Source of the DNA: a bacterium
Lineage (GTDB): Bacteria > Actinomycetota > Acidimicrobiia > Acidimicrobiales > Bin134
Direction of reading: 5' to 3'
DNA: 64,000 nucleotides
Assembly: GCA_026709025.1 (NCBI GenBank)
Contig: JAPOTT010000009.1
Location: forward strand, 31,175-95,174
The notes under the pieces were generated by a model, which made no database searches, had not been told where the DNA came from, and worked only from the letters and a program-made list of their open reading frames with translations. Position 1 is the first letter of the stretch. Every line of letters starts with the position of its first letter. Below are positions 8,662-17,072 of this stretch, in pieces. A program made the position numbers and the translations under genes.

Positions 8662-11600
8662 TGGCCGTCTCTAGGCAGGTTGCCATCACCCATGAAGACT
8701 GGCTGAACCTCTGCGACCCCGAACAGCCCTGGTTCACCCTACCGGTGATTAAGCGGGCCTTTCCGCAGGGGTTGCACCCGGTGTCCAGCATAATCAGGGC
8801 CGAACACAAGGCCCGCTGGAACGAGGTCCACGACTCCGCCGACCGCAATGAGTACATCGAATGGCTGCTGCGAGAGGTACTGGGCTGGCGGGCTGACTAC
8901 CGCGTCGGCGATCAGCTGCCCGAAGACTTGGTTGCGGGGATTGCCGAACAGGGAGTGACCGTGGCACCAGAAGGGGCGTATTGCCCGGCACCTCCTTCGC
9001 CGGTGGGGGTCTTGAGCAACACCATCTCCGATGAGGTAGAACCAGACCCTCGAGTCTTGGTGTTCATCCTGCCTGCGGGTACCGATCCCGCCACCCGGCC
9101 TCGGGATGGCTGGTCGGCCACGTGGATACAACGGGCCGCCCAGTGCTGCCGGCAGTTCAAGGCTCCGCTGGCCCTGGTCACCGACGGCGACTACCTCACG
9201 CTGGTCCACGCCAGCGACAACCATCCCACCGGCTGGGGCACATGGCGGGCCTCGGTGTTCGCCAACGAACTGGCGTTCTTGGATTCTTTTGCCTCAATGC
9301 TGGAAGCCCGGCGCTTCACCACCGTTGCTGACACTGACACCCCCGAATCGCTGCTCGTGGAGTCTGTGGGATCGCAGGCTGATGTTACCGATCAGCTTGG
9401 CGTACAGGTCCGACAGGCGGTGGAACTGCTGGTGAACGCCATCTCCCGAGCCAACCTCGATCGCAACCAGAGTCTGCTGGAGGGAATCACACCCAAGCAG
9501 GTGTATGAGGCTGCGGTGACCGTGGTGATGCGCCTTGTGATCCTGCTGGTGGCCGAGGAGAAGAACCTCCTTCCGGTAGACGACGAGCAGTACCGCCAGC
9601 TATATGCAGTACACATTCTTCATGAGAGTTTAGAGCGAGAGCATAGCGAAAACCCTGAATCCATGGAGGCTCGTTGTACCGCTTGGCATTGCCTTTTGTC
9701 CACCGCTCGGGCGCTTTACACCGGCGTTCGCCACCATGAGCTGTCGCTTCCAGTCTATGGCAGCTCGTTGTTCGATCCCGACCGCTTCGGCTTTCTGGAG
9801 GGTCGGGCACATGGTCAGAGGTGGCGCGACGGCACCAGCACTCCCATTCAGGTAACCGACGCCGACATCTTGGCCATTCTCGATGCCCTGCTGGTGCTGC
9901 GGTTCCGCTCGGCAGCCGGGGCCACCGACACCCGCCGGCTCTCTTACCGCAATGTAGAGGTGGAGCAAGTAGGCCACGTCTATGAGAAGTTGCTTGACCC
10001 CAGCATTCTGGTGGCTGACGGCCCAGTGCTGGGTTGTGTGGGCAAGCAAGGTAATGAGCCAGAGATACCTTTGCGCGATCTGGAAACAGCCCAGATGGAC
10101 GGGCGCGAGGCACTGCTCAAGTTCCTGACTGACAGCGGTGGCAAGAAATGCGGCTACTACACGGGCACCAAAAAGCAGGTTATCAAGATGTTGGACGATG
10201 CGGTTCCCGCGCAGCTACTGGCCGAATTGCGAACTGCCTGCGGCGGCGACGCTGATCTGATGAAGCGGATCAAGCCGTATGCCAACCTGCTGCGGCTTGA
10301 CCTTCGGTGCCGCCCGGTGGTGTTTTTGCCCGGCGCGGTGTACGTGACTGAGACCGGCAGCAACCGGGCCTCGGGCACGGCCTATACCACCAGAGAGCTA
10401 GCCGAGGAAGTGGCCAAGTACGCCCTTCAACCCCTCTGCTACTCGCCCGGCCCCCAAGATACTGCCGATGCCAATCAATGGCAGCTGCGCCCGTCTGATG
10501 AACTGCTGGCCCTCAAAGTATGCGACCCGGCGGTGGGCTCAGGGGCCATCCTCGTGGCCGCTTGCCGCTATCTGGCCGACCGGGTGATCCAGGCTTGGAT
10601 TGCCGAAGGCAACCTTCGAGCTCCCGAATTGGCCACCGCCGCCGACGATCCCAACTCTTTGCAAGGCAAGACGGACGCCTTGCGGCTGGTGGCCGAGAGA
10701 TGCTGCTACGGCGTTGACCGCAACCCCATGACGGTAGAAATGGCCAAGCTCTCAATGTGGCTCACCACCATGGCCAAAGACCGCCCGTTCACCTTTCTGG
10801 ATCACGCCATCAAATCGGGTGACAGCCTCTTGGGCATCTGGGATTTGGACCAGCTCCGCTGGCTTCATATCGACCCCGCCGCCGGCCGCCAGAGGGACCG
10901 CGCTTTTGACTGGATGGTTGGCGATCGCGATGTGCTGGAATTGCTGCAAGAGCGGTTGGACGAGGCCGCGTTGCTGCGAATGGAACTGCAAAGCCAGTCC
11001 ACCGACTCAATCGGCGATGTGGACCGCAAGGCCGACCAGCATGCCCGCAGCGAGCAACTGCTCCACAGCCTGGCCGCTGCCGCCGACCTTGTTGCGGGAG
11101 CGGCTCTTGCCTCAGCCCAAGAGCACAACCTAGCCGACGCGCTGAACCAGATCGTCGAGGCCGACCTGCCCGTGCTGCAAGACGTGCTGACCGCGCTGGA
11201 CACCGCCGAAGAGCACACTGCGCTGGAAGCCGCCCGATACAGGGTGACGGCGCGGCTCAACGAAGGCCGCCCCGAGGGTGCCCTGGCCCGACAGCCTCTA
11301 CACTGGCCCATCGCCTTCCCCGAGGTGTTCGTGGACGGCGGCAAGTTTGATGCCATGATCGGCAATCCACCCTTCATCGGTGGCCAGCGTCTGTCGGGTG
11401 CGTCTGGCGGTGACTATCGAGAGTTCTTGGTGCAGTGGATCGCACAAGGCGCTAAGGGCTCGGCCGATTTGGTGACCTACTTCTTCCTCTATGCCGCCAA
11501 GCAAACTCGGTCGCTGGGCTATCTGGCCACCAACACCATCGCCCAGGGCGATACCAGCGAAGTTGGTTTGGCTCAGCTGATCGACCACGGATGGACCATT

Positions 11601-12794
11601 CACCGAGCGGTGTCGTCGACTCCTTGGCCGGGCCATGCATCGTTGGAAATCGCCAAGCTCTGGATGTCGTCAACGGGCTGGCATGGGCCGAAGCATCTGG
11701 ACGACCGTTGGGTTGCCGGGATAGATGAGATGCTGTACCCCATAAGCCGGTCTAACTGGCGTAAGCAACCCCTGGCCGCTAACAAGGACCAATCATTTCA
11801 AGGATCAATCGTGCTCGGGACGGGATTCACAATAAGCCCTGAAGAAGCACAAGCGCTTATTCAGAAAGATCCGCGCAATGAAGAGGTTCTGTTCCCATAT
11901 CTCAATGGTCAAGATCTGAATCAACACCCCGCTCATGCTGCTTCCCGCTGGGTAATAAACTTCTTCGACTGGTCTGAATCTCACGCTCGAAGTTATTCGG
12001 ATTGTTTTGCGATAGTTGACGAAAATGTACGACCTGAGCGGATGTTTAAGAAAGGCAAGCATTACGAGGCAGCCCGTCAATTTTGGTGGCAATATCTAGC
12101 TAAGAGAAAGGGATTATACAGCTCTATCTCAGATCTAGACCGAGTTCTTATCATAGCTCGAGTCAGCAGCACAGTCATCCCAGTTTTTGTTCCAAACCGT
12201 CAAGTGTTCTCCGATGCAACTGTCGTCTTCGCTTACGACGACTTGTTTCACCTTGGCTTGCTTTCCAGCGGGTTCAATTTTCGCTGGGTTGTCAGGCACA
12301 CATCGACTCTTGGGGCAGGAACCCGCTATACCCCCACCGATGTCTTCGAGACCTTCCCTCAACCAGACCACTCAGATGCCGTAACTGAAGTAGCCGAGGC
12401 CCTTGACAACCACCGTCGGCCACTAATGGTTGCCGAACAAATTGGGCTGACCTCGCTTTATAACCGAGTCCACGATGTCGCCGACCGCAGCCCAGCCATT
12501 GAAGAGATGCGCCGCCTGCACTGTAATCTTGATTTCGCGGTGCGTGATGCCTACGGCTGGCACGACATCGAGCTTGATCACGGGTTTTACGATGTTCGAG
12601 GTGCGGGCATCCGCTACACCTTCGCTCCTGAGGCTGCGGACGAAATCTTAGAGCGCTTGCTGGAGTTGAACCGCGACCGCTACCAAGCTGAAATCAAAGC
12701 GGGCCTCCACAGCGAAGTCAAGAAAAAGAACACCACCCCACTTGGTGGTCTATTCCAAGAGATCAACGATCAGGGCCAAGCGGCTAGCGCGTAA
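8661..12794 (+). CDS. drmMI: DISARM adenine-specific DNA methyltransferase DrmMI
   Basis: A 1377-residue Eco57I-like N6-adenine methyltransferase, the DrmMI component that marks self DNA in class 1 DISARM. The SAM-binding motif I is DPAVGSGAILVAA (about residue 623) and the catalytic motif IV is GNPPFIGGQ (about residue 901). Large helical regions lie before and between the motifs. The likely target-recognition stretch follows motif IV. Bases about 11800-12330 of it are visibly more AT-rich and use different codons from the rest of the gene, suggesting that the specificity domain was exchanged by recombination. ATG 8661 overlaps the DrmD-tail stop. The C-terminal region, YDVRGAGIRYTFAPEAADEI, is typical of the family. 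The gene is intact. Confidence 0.92.
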   Translation: MAVSRQVAITHEDWLNLCDPEQPWFTLPVIKRAFPQGLHPVSSIIRAEHKARWNEVHDSADRNEYIEWLLREVLGWRADYRVGDQLPEDLVAGIAEQGVTVAPEGAYCPAPPSPVGVLSNTISDEVEPDPRVLVFILPAGTDPATRPRDGWSATWIQRAAQCCRQFKAPLALVTDGDYLTLVHASDNHPTGWGTWRASVFANELAFLDSFASMLEARRFTTVADTDTPESLLVESVGSQADVTDQLGVQVRQAVELLVNAISRANLDRNQSLLEGITPKQVYEAAVTVVMRLVILLVAEEKNLLPVDDEQYRQLYAVHILHESLEREHSENPESMEARCTAWHCLLSTARALYTGVRHHELSLPVYGSSLFDPDRFGFLEGRAHGQRWRDGTSTPIQVTDADILAILDALLVLRFRSAAGATDTRRLSYRNVEVEQVGHVYEKLLDPSILVADGPVLGCVGKQGNEPEIPLRDLETAQMDGREALLKFLTDSGGKKCGYYTGTKKQVIKMLDDAVPAQLLAELRTACGGDADLMKRIKPYANLLRLDLRCRPVVFLPGAVYVTETGSNRASGTAYTTRELAEEVAKYALQPLCYSPGPQDTADANQWQLRPSDELLALKVCDPAVGSGAILVAACRYLADRVIQAWIAEGNLRAPELATAADDPNSLQGKTDALRLVAERCCYGVDRNPMTVEMAKLSMWLTTMAKDRPFTFLDHAIKSGDSLLGIWDLDQLRWLHIDPAAGRQRDRAFDWMVGDRDVLELLQERLDEAALLRMELQSQSTDSIGDVDRKADQHARSEQLLHSLAAAADLVAGAALASAQEHNLADALNQIVEADLPVLQDVLTALDTAEEHTALEAARYRVTARLNEGRPEGALARQPLHWPIAFPEVFVDGGKFDAMIGNPPFIGGQRLSGASGGDYREFLVQWIAQGAKGSADLVTYFFLYAAKQTRSLGYLATNTIAQGDTSEVGLAQLIDHGWTIHRAVSSTPWPGHASLEIAKLWMSSTGWHGPKHLDDRWVAGIDEMLYPISRSNWRKQPLAANKDQSFQGSIVLGTGFTISPEEAQALIQKDPRNEEVLFPYLNGQDLNQHPAHAASRWVINFFDWSESHARSYSDCFAIVDENVRPERMFKKGKHYEAARQFWWQYLAKRKGLYSSISDLDRVLIIARVSSTVIPVFVPNRQVFSDATVVFAYDDLFHLGLLSSGFNFRWVVRHTSTLGAGTRYTPTDVFETFPQPDHSDAVTEVAEALDNHRRPLMVAEQIGLTSLYNRVHDVADRSPAIEEMRRLHCNLDFAVRDAYGWHDIELDHGFYDVRGAGIRYTFAPEAADEILERLLELNRDRYQAEIKAGLHSEVKKKNTTPLGGLFQEINDQGQAASA

Positions 12795-12843
12795 GCAGGG
12801 ATACTAACTGTCACACCCTGTACCTAAAGTAAACGCGGTTATC

Positions 12844-12887
12844 GGTCGTCCACCGACCCCTCCTAATCTCTGGCAACGCTGGTTGCC
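12844..12887 (+). promoter_or_regulatory. twin-hairpin leader of the second toxin/antitoxin-like copy
   Basis: GGTCG-tccac-CGACC (12844-12858) and GGCAAC-gctg-GTTGCC (12872-12887) precede ATG 12897. They correspond to the hairpins before the first copy. In hairpin 1 the C-G pair of copy 1 is a T-A pair here, so pairing is kept while sequence changed. It lies in the only sizeable gap inside the DISARM operon. Confidence 0.55.
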
Positions 12888-12896
12888 TAAAGCGCA

Positions 12897-13331
12897 ATGG
12901 ACGAGCACCTTGAAAGAGCAGCAATCACGCCGAGCGCCTGCAAACATGGTATTGCAGACGCAGATATACGTCATGCTTTGAAACACTATTGGGCTTTGCA
13001 CTACACCAAAGACCCTGCTGTCACGATGTATATTGGTCCTTCTATGAGCAAATACAGCGAAGAGTTCTTGGCAGAGAAGCTGGCAGCGTTTGAGAAATGG
13101 GCAGATGAGGTCAAACCTGAGGAACTTAAGCCTCTTCCGTTCGAGGACATGGGCTACATCGCCAAGTGGATAAATCAGTTTGACCATGTTAACGAGGCCA
13201 TGGCTGAAGCCATTGGCGATGCGCTCTCGAGAGGCTTCACATGGTCGCAGATTGGTGACTTGCTCGGAGTTTCCGAACAGGCCGCACGCGACAAATACAG
13301 CTCCTATATCCCTGCTCAGATTCTCTCATAG
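12897..13331 (+). CDS. fused, internally deleted toxin-antitoxin-like protein inside DISARM
   Basis: A 144-residue protein. Residues 1-50 align with the toxin-like protein at 4883 (CKHGIADADIRHALKHYW, VTMYIGPSMS). Residues 50-144 align with the antitoxin-like protein at 5131 (EKWADEVKPEELKPLP and the HTH GFTWSQIGDLLGVSEQAARD). The toxin's terminal IIHAMPARRRFL block is missing, so a deletion joined the two genes in frame. ATG 13044 at the junction could still start a separate antitoxin. The simplest reading is an antitoxin kept with a disarmed toxin, which could neutralise the intact pair or act as a DISARM regulator. It sits between drmMI and drmA, where class 1 loci normally have nothing. 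Confidence 0.7.
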   Translation: MDEHLERAAITPSACKHGIADADIRHALKHYWALHYTKDPAVTMYIGPSMSKYSEEFLAEKLAAFEKWADEVKPEELKPLPFEDMGYIAKWINQFDHVNEAMAEAIGDALSRGFTWSQIGDLLGVSEQAARDKYSSYIPAQILS

Positions 13332-13391
13332 CGCTAGGATACAGCCGAGCATCGGTCGCCAATTCAAGCTGTCACAGGGTGGTAGTAACCT

Positions 13392-16300
13392 GTGACAGCA
13401 ATACTTATGTCAACAATTCCTACGGTCAGCAACACCGCTTTACCTGATTGGGCTCAACAGCCAGCAGCCATTCGTAATGAGCTGGTGCGGCGGGTTAGCG
13501 CCGATCTGCTCGGCCCGCTCGACGGCGAGCACGAGGTGATCCGTGGTTATCAACGTGATGATGGCACTTGGACACAACCAGGGCGAGTAAATGATCGCTA
13601 CTTGGTGGGGAAGTTAGCCCCAGTTGGAACTGTAGTCCGCGACCCAGAACGCACCGACGATCCCGGTACCGGCGACGAAGACCCAGCCCAGGGCAGCCAC
13701 GACGGGCAGGTGGCGCAGAGGGTAATGGCCCGCTCGTCGGTGGGCCTCACTGCGGTGGTGTCAGCAAGCACTGCTCAACTGTTAGCCCGCTGCCGGTGGG
13801 GGCAGTACACCCGCCAAGTCGAAGCCCATGAAGACGGCACTACCGCCAGGGTTTGGCAGCGGGAACCAATCGACCTTGAGGTCTCGATCTCCCTGCAAGT
13901 TCCTGAACAAGAAGATGCTATCGGTCCGTTACCGGTACAGGAAGCTGGAGTGGTGCTGCGAGGCCGTGTGGCATCGGCTGCGGGCGGGGAGCTGCTGATC
14001 GTCACTGTGTTTTTGTGCAACGAGCAGGAACCCGTCCTTATCAACAAAGACGAGCGCTGGTTGTTTCAAGCCAGCCTTGATCTCACCGCCCCCGACGGCG
14101 AGGCTGTGTTTCTGGGCAGAGAAGCGCTCCATGCCGCTTCAACTGTCCCTGAGTCTGAACGCAAGGAAACCGCCCAACTCGACATGAACTATCGCCACGA
14201 GGTGGAACTGGCCGTGGGTCACGGAATCGGCGTGAACTGGGACAGCACCCTTGGTACACGCCGGGGTACCCGCGTAGGAACTGCGGTGTTGCCGCGGTAC
14301 GAGGTTGGCCGCACCGAAGCCCCTGGCGTGGCTGGAACACCCCAACTCTCCGGGCTGGTAACCGACATGAGCGTGCTTGCCGAATTGGCAGTGGATGACC
14401 TGACTAGCGCCCTTGCCCCGCTGGCAGACGGCTACCGGGCCTGGCTGGAAGACGAGATCAACCACGCCGAGGGGCTGGATGATCATCGAGAGGCCGCCGA
14501 AGCAGCGCTGGCTGAAGCGAGGAACGTTGCTGATGCCATTCAAGACGGCATCACACTGCTGCAAGAGAACCCCGATGCCTTAGAAGCATTTCGATTTGCC
14601 AATCAGGCTATGTCGCGACAGCGAGTCCATACCGTGGCCGTCGGTGAGCGGCGCAACAAACCCGATTTGTCGTTGCGGGAGGCGCTTATTCAAGCGGACA
14701 TTCCTGCAAACCGCTCGTGGCGACCCTTCCAGCTTGCGTTCATCTTGTTGTGCCTGCCATCGCTTACCGACCCTGCCCACCCTGAGCGTACTGGTGACAC
14801 CGCGCTGGCCGACCTACTGTTTTTCCCAACCGGTGGCGGCAAGACCGAGGCGTATCTGGGATTGGTGGCCTACACCCTGGCCATGCGCCGGCTCCAGGGG
14901 GTAGTGGGCGACGGGGAAGATGCAGTAACCGGACGCGACGGCGTGGCTGTGATCATGCGCTACACGCTGCGGCTGCTCACTGCTCAGCAGTTTCAGCGAG
15001 CAGCCACGCTGATTTGTGCTGCTGAGCTCATCCGTCAACATCGAGCTGTATCTGACAGCAGATATGCAGGCGTGCCGTTCCGCTTGGGTATGTGGGTGGG
15101 CGGCGGGGTGACCCCCAATCAAGATGTTGAAGCCAAGGAATGGGTAGAGGCCCAGCGCAGCCGAAGCCGGGGGTTCAGCGGTGCTAGCACACCGCTCCAG
15201 CTCACCGAGTGCCCATGGTGCGGCTACGCGCTTAACGGTGGCCGAGACTGCCGCTATGACGAGCCCCATCAGCGCTTTCTGGTTTTTTGTGGCGATCCTG
15301 AATGCTCGTTTACCGCCAAGCAAGCGCCGGGTGAGGGCATTCCAGTGGTGACCGTGGACTCCCAGGTGTACCGGCTACTGCCCGCGTTTGTGATCGCCAC
15401 CATTGACAAATTCGCTCAGCTGCCTTGGAACGGTGCCCTAGCTACTTTGTTTGGCCGGGTTGACCAATGGTGCGAACGCCACGGCTATCGTAACCCTGAT
15501 CTAGACCAGCGTCACCGGAGTCACTGGCAGGAAAGCAACAAGCACACCGCCCGTGGGGATCTGCCCGCAGCAGCCACGCTCGCCGTTTTGCCTCGGCTGC
15601 GACCTCCTGATTTGATCCTCCAAGACGAGATGCACCTGGTAACCGGCCCTTTGGGCACGATGGCAGGGTTGTACGAAGCCGCCATCGACCGGCTGGCAAC
15701 ATGGACCTATGCGGGGCGAGAGGTCCGCCCCAAAGTGGTGGCATCAACTGCCACCGTGCGCCGTGCCGAACAGCAGGCTTGGGCGCTGTTCTGGCGGAAG
15801 CTGCGGGTGTTCCCACCCCCAGTGTTGGATGCCCGCCGGTCGTTCTTTGCTGAACAGATCGACCCCACCGATGAGGTGCCGGGACGGCTTTATCTCGGCA
15901 TAAGCGCCCATGGAGAGCGGCTCAAACAGGTGGAGCTGCGGGTGTTCGCCTCGCTCATGGCCGCAGCTCAAGCCATGTATGAGGAGTTGGGTGATGAGGG
16001 TGCCATGGTAGACCCTTGGATGACCACCGTGGGCTACTTCAACGCAGTGCGAGAGTTAGCCGGAATGCGCCGTCTGGCTGAAGATTATCTTCAGTCAAAG
16101 CTGCGGCGTGCTCACTTCACCACCGGCCTAGCCGACCGCAAGCAAATTAACTTGGATGAGTTGACCTCCCGGGTCTCTTCGGAAGACATCAAGCAGGTAC
16201 TCCGCCGCCTGTTCAACACATTTGACCCCGCACAGGAGGACGAGGACCGCAACCAGCGCCCCTTAGACCTGCTACTAGCCACGAACATGGTATCGGTTGG

Positions 16301-17072
16301 GGTGGATGTGCCCCGGCTGGGTTCCATGGTGGTGGTGGGCCAGCCCAAGGCCACCGCCGAGTACATCCAGGCCACCTCTCGGGTTGGCCGTAGCTCAGGT
16401 GGGCCTGGTCTGGTTATCACCTTGTACAACTGGGCCCGACCGCGGGATCTGTCTCACTATGAGACCTTCGCCTATTACCACGCCACCTTCTACCGCCAGG
16501 TGGAGCCGCTGTCGGTCACGCCGTTCTCTGAACGGGCTTTGGATAAAGGGCTCACTGCTGTGCTGGTGGCCGCAATCCGCCACTGCGACACGGTGTGGAA
16601 CCCTAACGACACCGCCCGCTCGCTTGAAAAAGACGACCCTCGTATCAGCGCCCACTTGGCCGCGTTGTCGGAGCGGGCCGAGGCCGTGACCGCCAACCCC
16701 ACAGCAGGCCAGTTGTTGAGGAACATGGCCCAACATCGCCTCGATGACTGGGAACGGGAAGCCTCGCTGCGACCCTCCCTCTCCTATGACGCTCGTCAGC
16801 GAGACGATGTGGCGTTGTTGAAGCGACCCGAAACGGGAAGTTGGACGGTGCGGACCTGTCCGAACTCGCTACGCGACACTGAGTCTCAGATCAACCTGCA
16901 AATTGAAACTGTAGATCCCACTTACGAGTCGAAAAGTCAGCCCAAGATTATTCTCGGCCAACCTAAACCAGATGCCGACGAGCCCAGAGTTACCATGGTT
17001 GAAGATGATGAGGTGGATGAGTCGATAGATGCGGCGCAGCACTTCGACGAATTTGGCAAGGCTTCCCCGTGA
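13392..17072 (+). CDS. drmA: DISARM helicase-like protein DrmA
   Basis: A 1226-residue protein matching DrmA, the helicase-domain core subunit of all DISARM types. In the known system DrmA works with DrmB and recognises unmodified or 5'-overhang DNA. Walker A is FFPTGGGKTEAY (about residues 478-489), Walker B is LILQDEMHLVTGP (about 741-753), and the C-lobe motif TSRVGRSSGGPG is near residue 996. A four-Cys candidate zinc site (CPWCGYAL ... CGDPECSF) lies near 607-640. GTG 13392 is taken as start; ATG 13407 five codons on is equally plausible. The stop overlaps the drmB start by four bases. No break is seen. Confidence 0.92.
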   Translation: MTAILMSTIPTVSNTALPDWAQQPAAIRNELVRRVSADLLGPLDGEHEVIRGYQRDDGTWTQPGRVNDRYLVGKLAPVGTVVRDPERTDDPGTGDEDPAQGSHDGQVAQRVMARSSVGLTAVVSASTAQLLARCRWGQYTRQVEAHEDGTTARVWQREPIDLEVSISLQVPEQEDAIGPLPVQEAGVVLRGRVASAAGGELLIVTVFLCNEQEPVLINKDERWLFQASLDLTAPDGEAVFLGREALHAASTVPESERKETAQLDMNYRHEVELAVGHGIGVNWDSTLGTRRGTRVGTAVLPRYEVGRTEAPGVAGTPQLSGLVTDMSVLAELAVDDLTSALAPLADGYRAWLEDEINHAEGLDDHREAAEAALAEARNVADAIQDGITLLQENPDALEAFRFANQAMSRQRVHTVAVGERRNKPDLSLREALIQADIPANRSWRPFQLAFILLCLPSLTDPAHPERTGDTALADLLFFPTGGGKTEAYLGLVAYTLAMRRLQGVVGDGEDAVTGRDGVAVIMRYTLRLLTAQQFQRAATLICAAELIRQHRAVSDSRYAGVPFRLGMWVGGGVTPNQDVEAKEWVEAQRSRSRGFSGASTPLQLTECPWCGYALNGGRDCRYDEPHQRFLVFCGDPECSFTAKQAPGEGIPVVTVDSQVYRLLPAFVIATIDKFAQLPWNGALATLFGRVDQWCERHGYRNPDLDQRHRSHWQESNKHTARGDLPAAATLAVLPRLRPPDLILQDEMHLVTGPLGTMAGLYEAAIDRLATWTYAGREVRPKVVASTATVRRAEQQAWALFWRKLRVFPPPVLDARRSFFAEQIDPTDEVPGRLYLGISAHGERLKQVELRVFASLMAAAQAMYEELGDEGAMVDPWMTTVGYFNAVRELAGMRRLAEDYLQSKLRRAHFTTGLADRKQINLDELTSRVSSEDIKQVLRRLFNTFDPAQEDEDRNQRPLDLLLATNMVSVGVDVPRLGSMVVVGQPKATAEYIQATSRVGRSSGGPGLVITLYNWARPRDLSHYETFAYYHATFYRQVEPLSVTPFSERALDKGLTAVLVAAIRHCDTVWNPNDTARSLEKDDPRISAHLAALSERAEAVTANPTAGQLLRNMAQHRLDDWEREASLRPSLSYDARQRDDVALLKRPETGSWTVRTCPNSLRDTESQINLQIETVDPTYESKSQPKIILGQPKPDADEPRVTMVEDDEVDESIDAAQHFDEFGKASP

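Noticed and set aside
9487..10113. A 208-codon minus-strand frame opposite drmMI, and similar frames opposite drmA and drmB.
   Set aside because: Composition is that of an antisense shadow (Arg/Pro/Gly-rich), with no recognisable motif, inside clearly coding plus-strand sequence.
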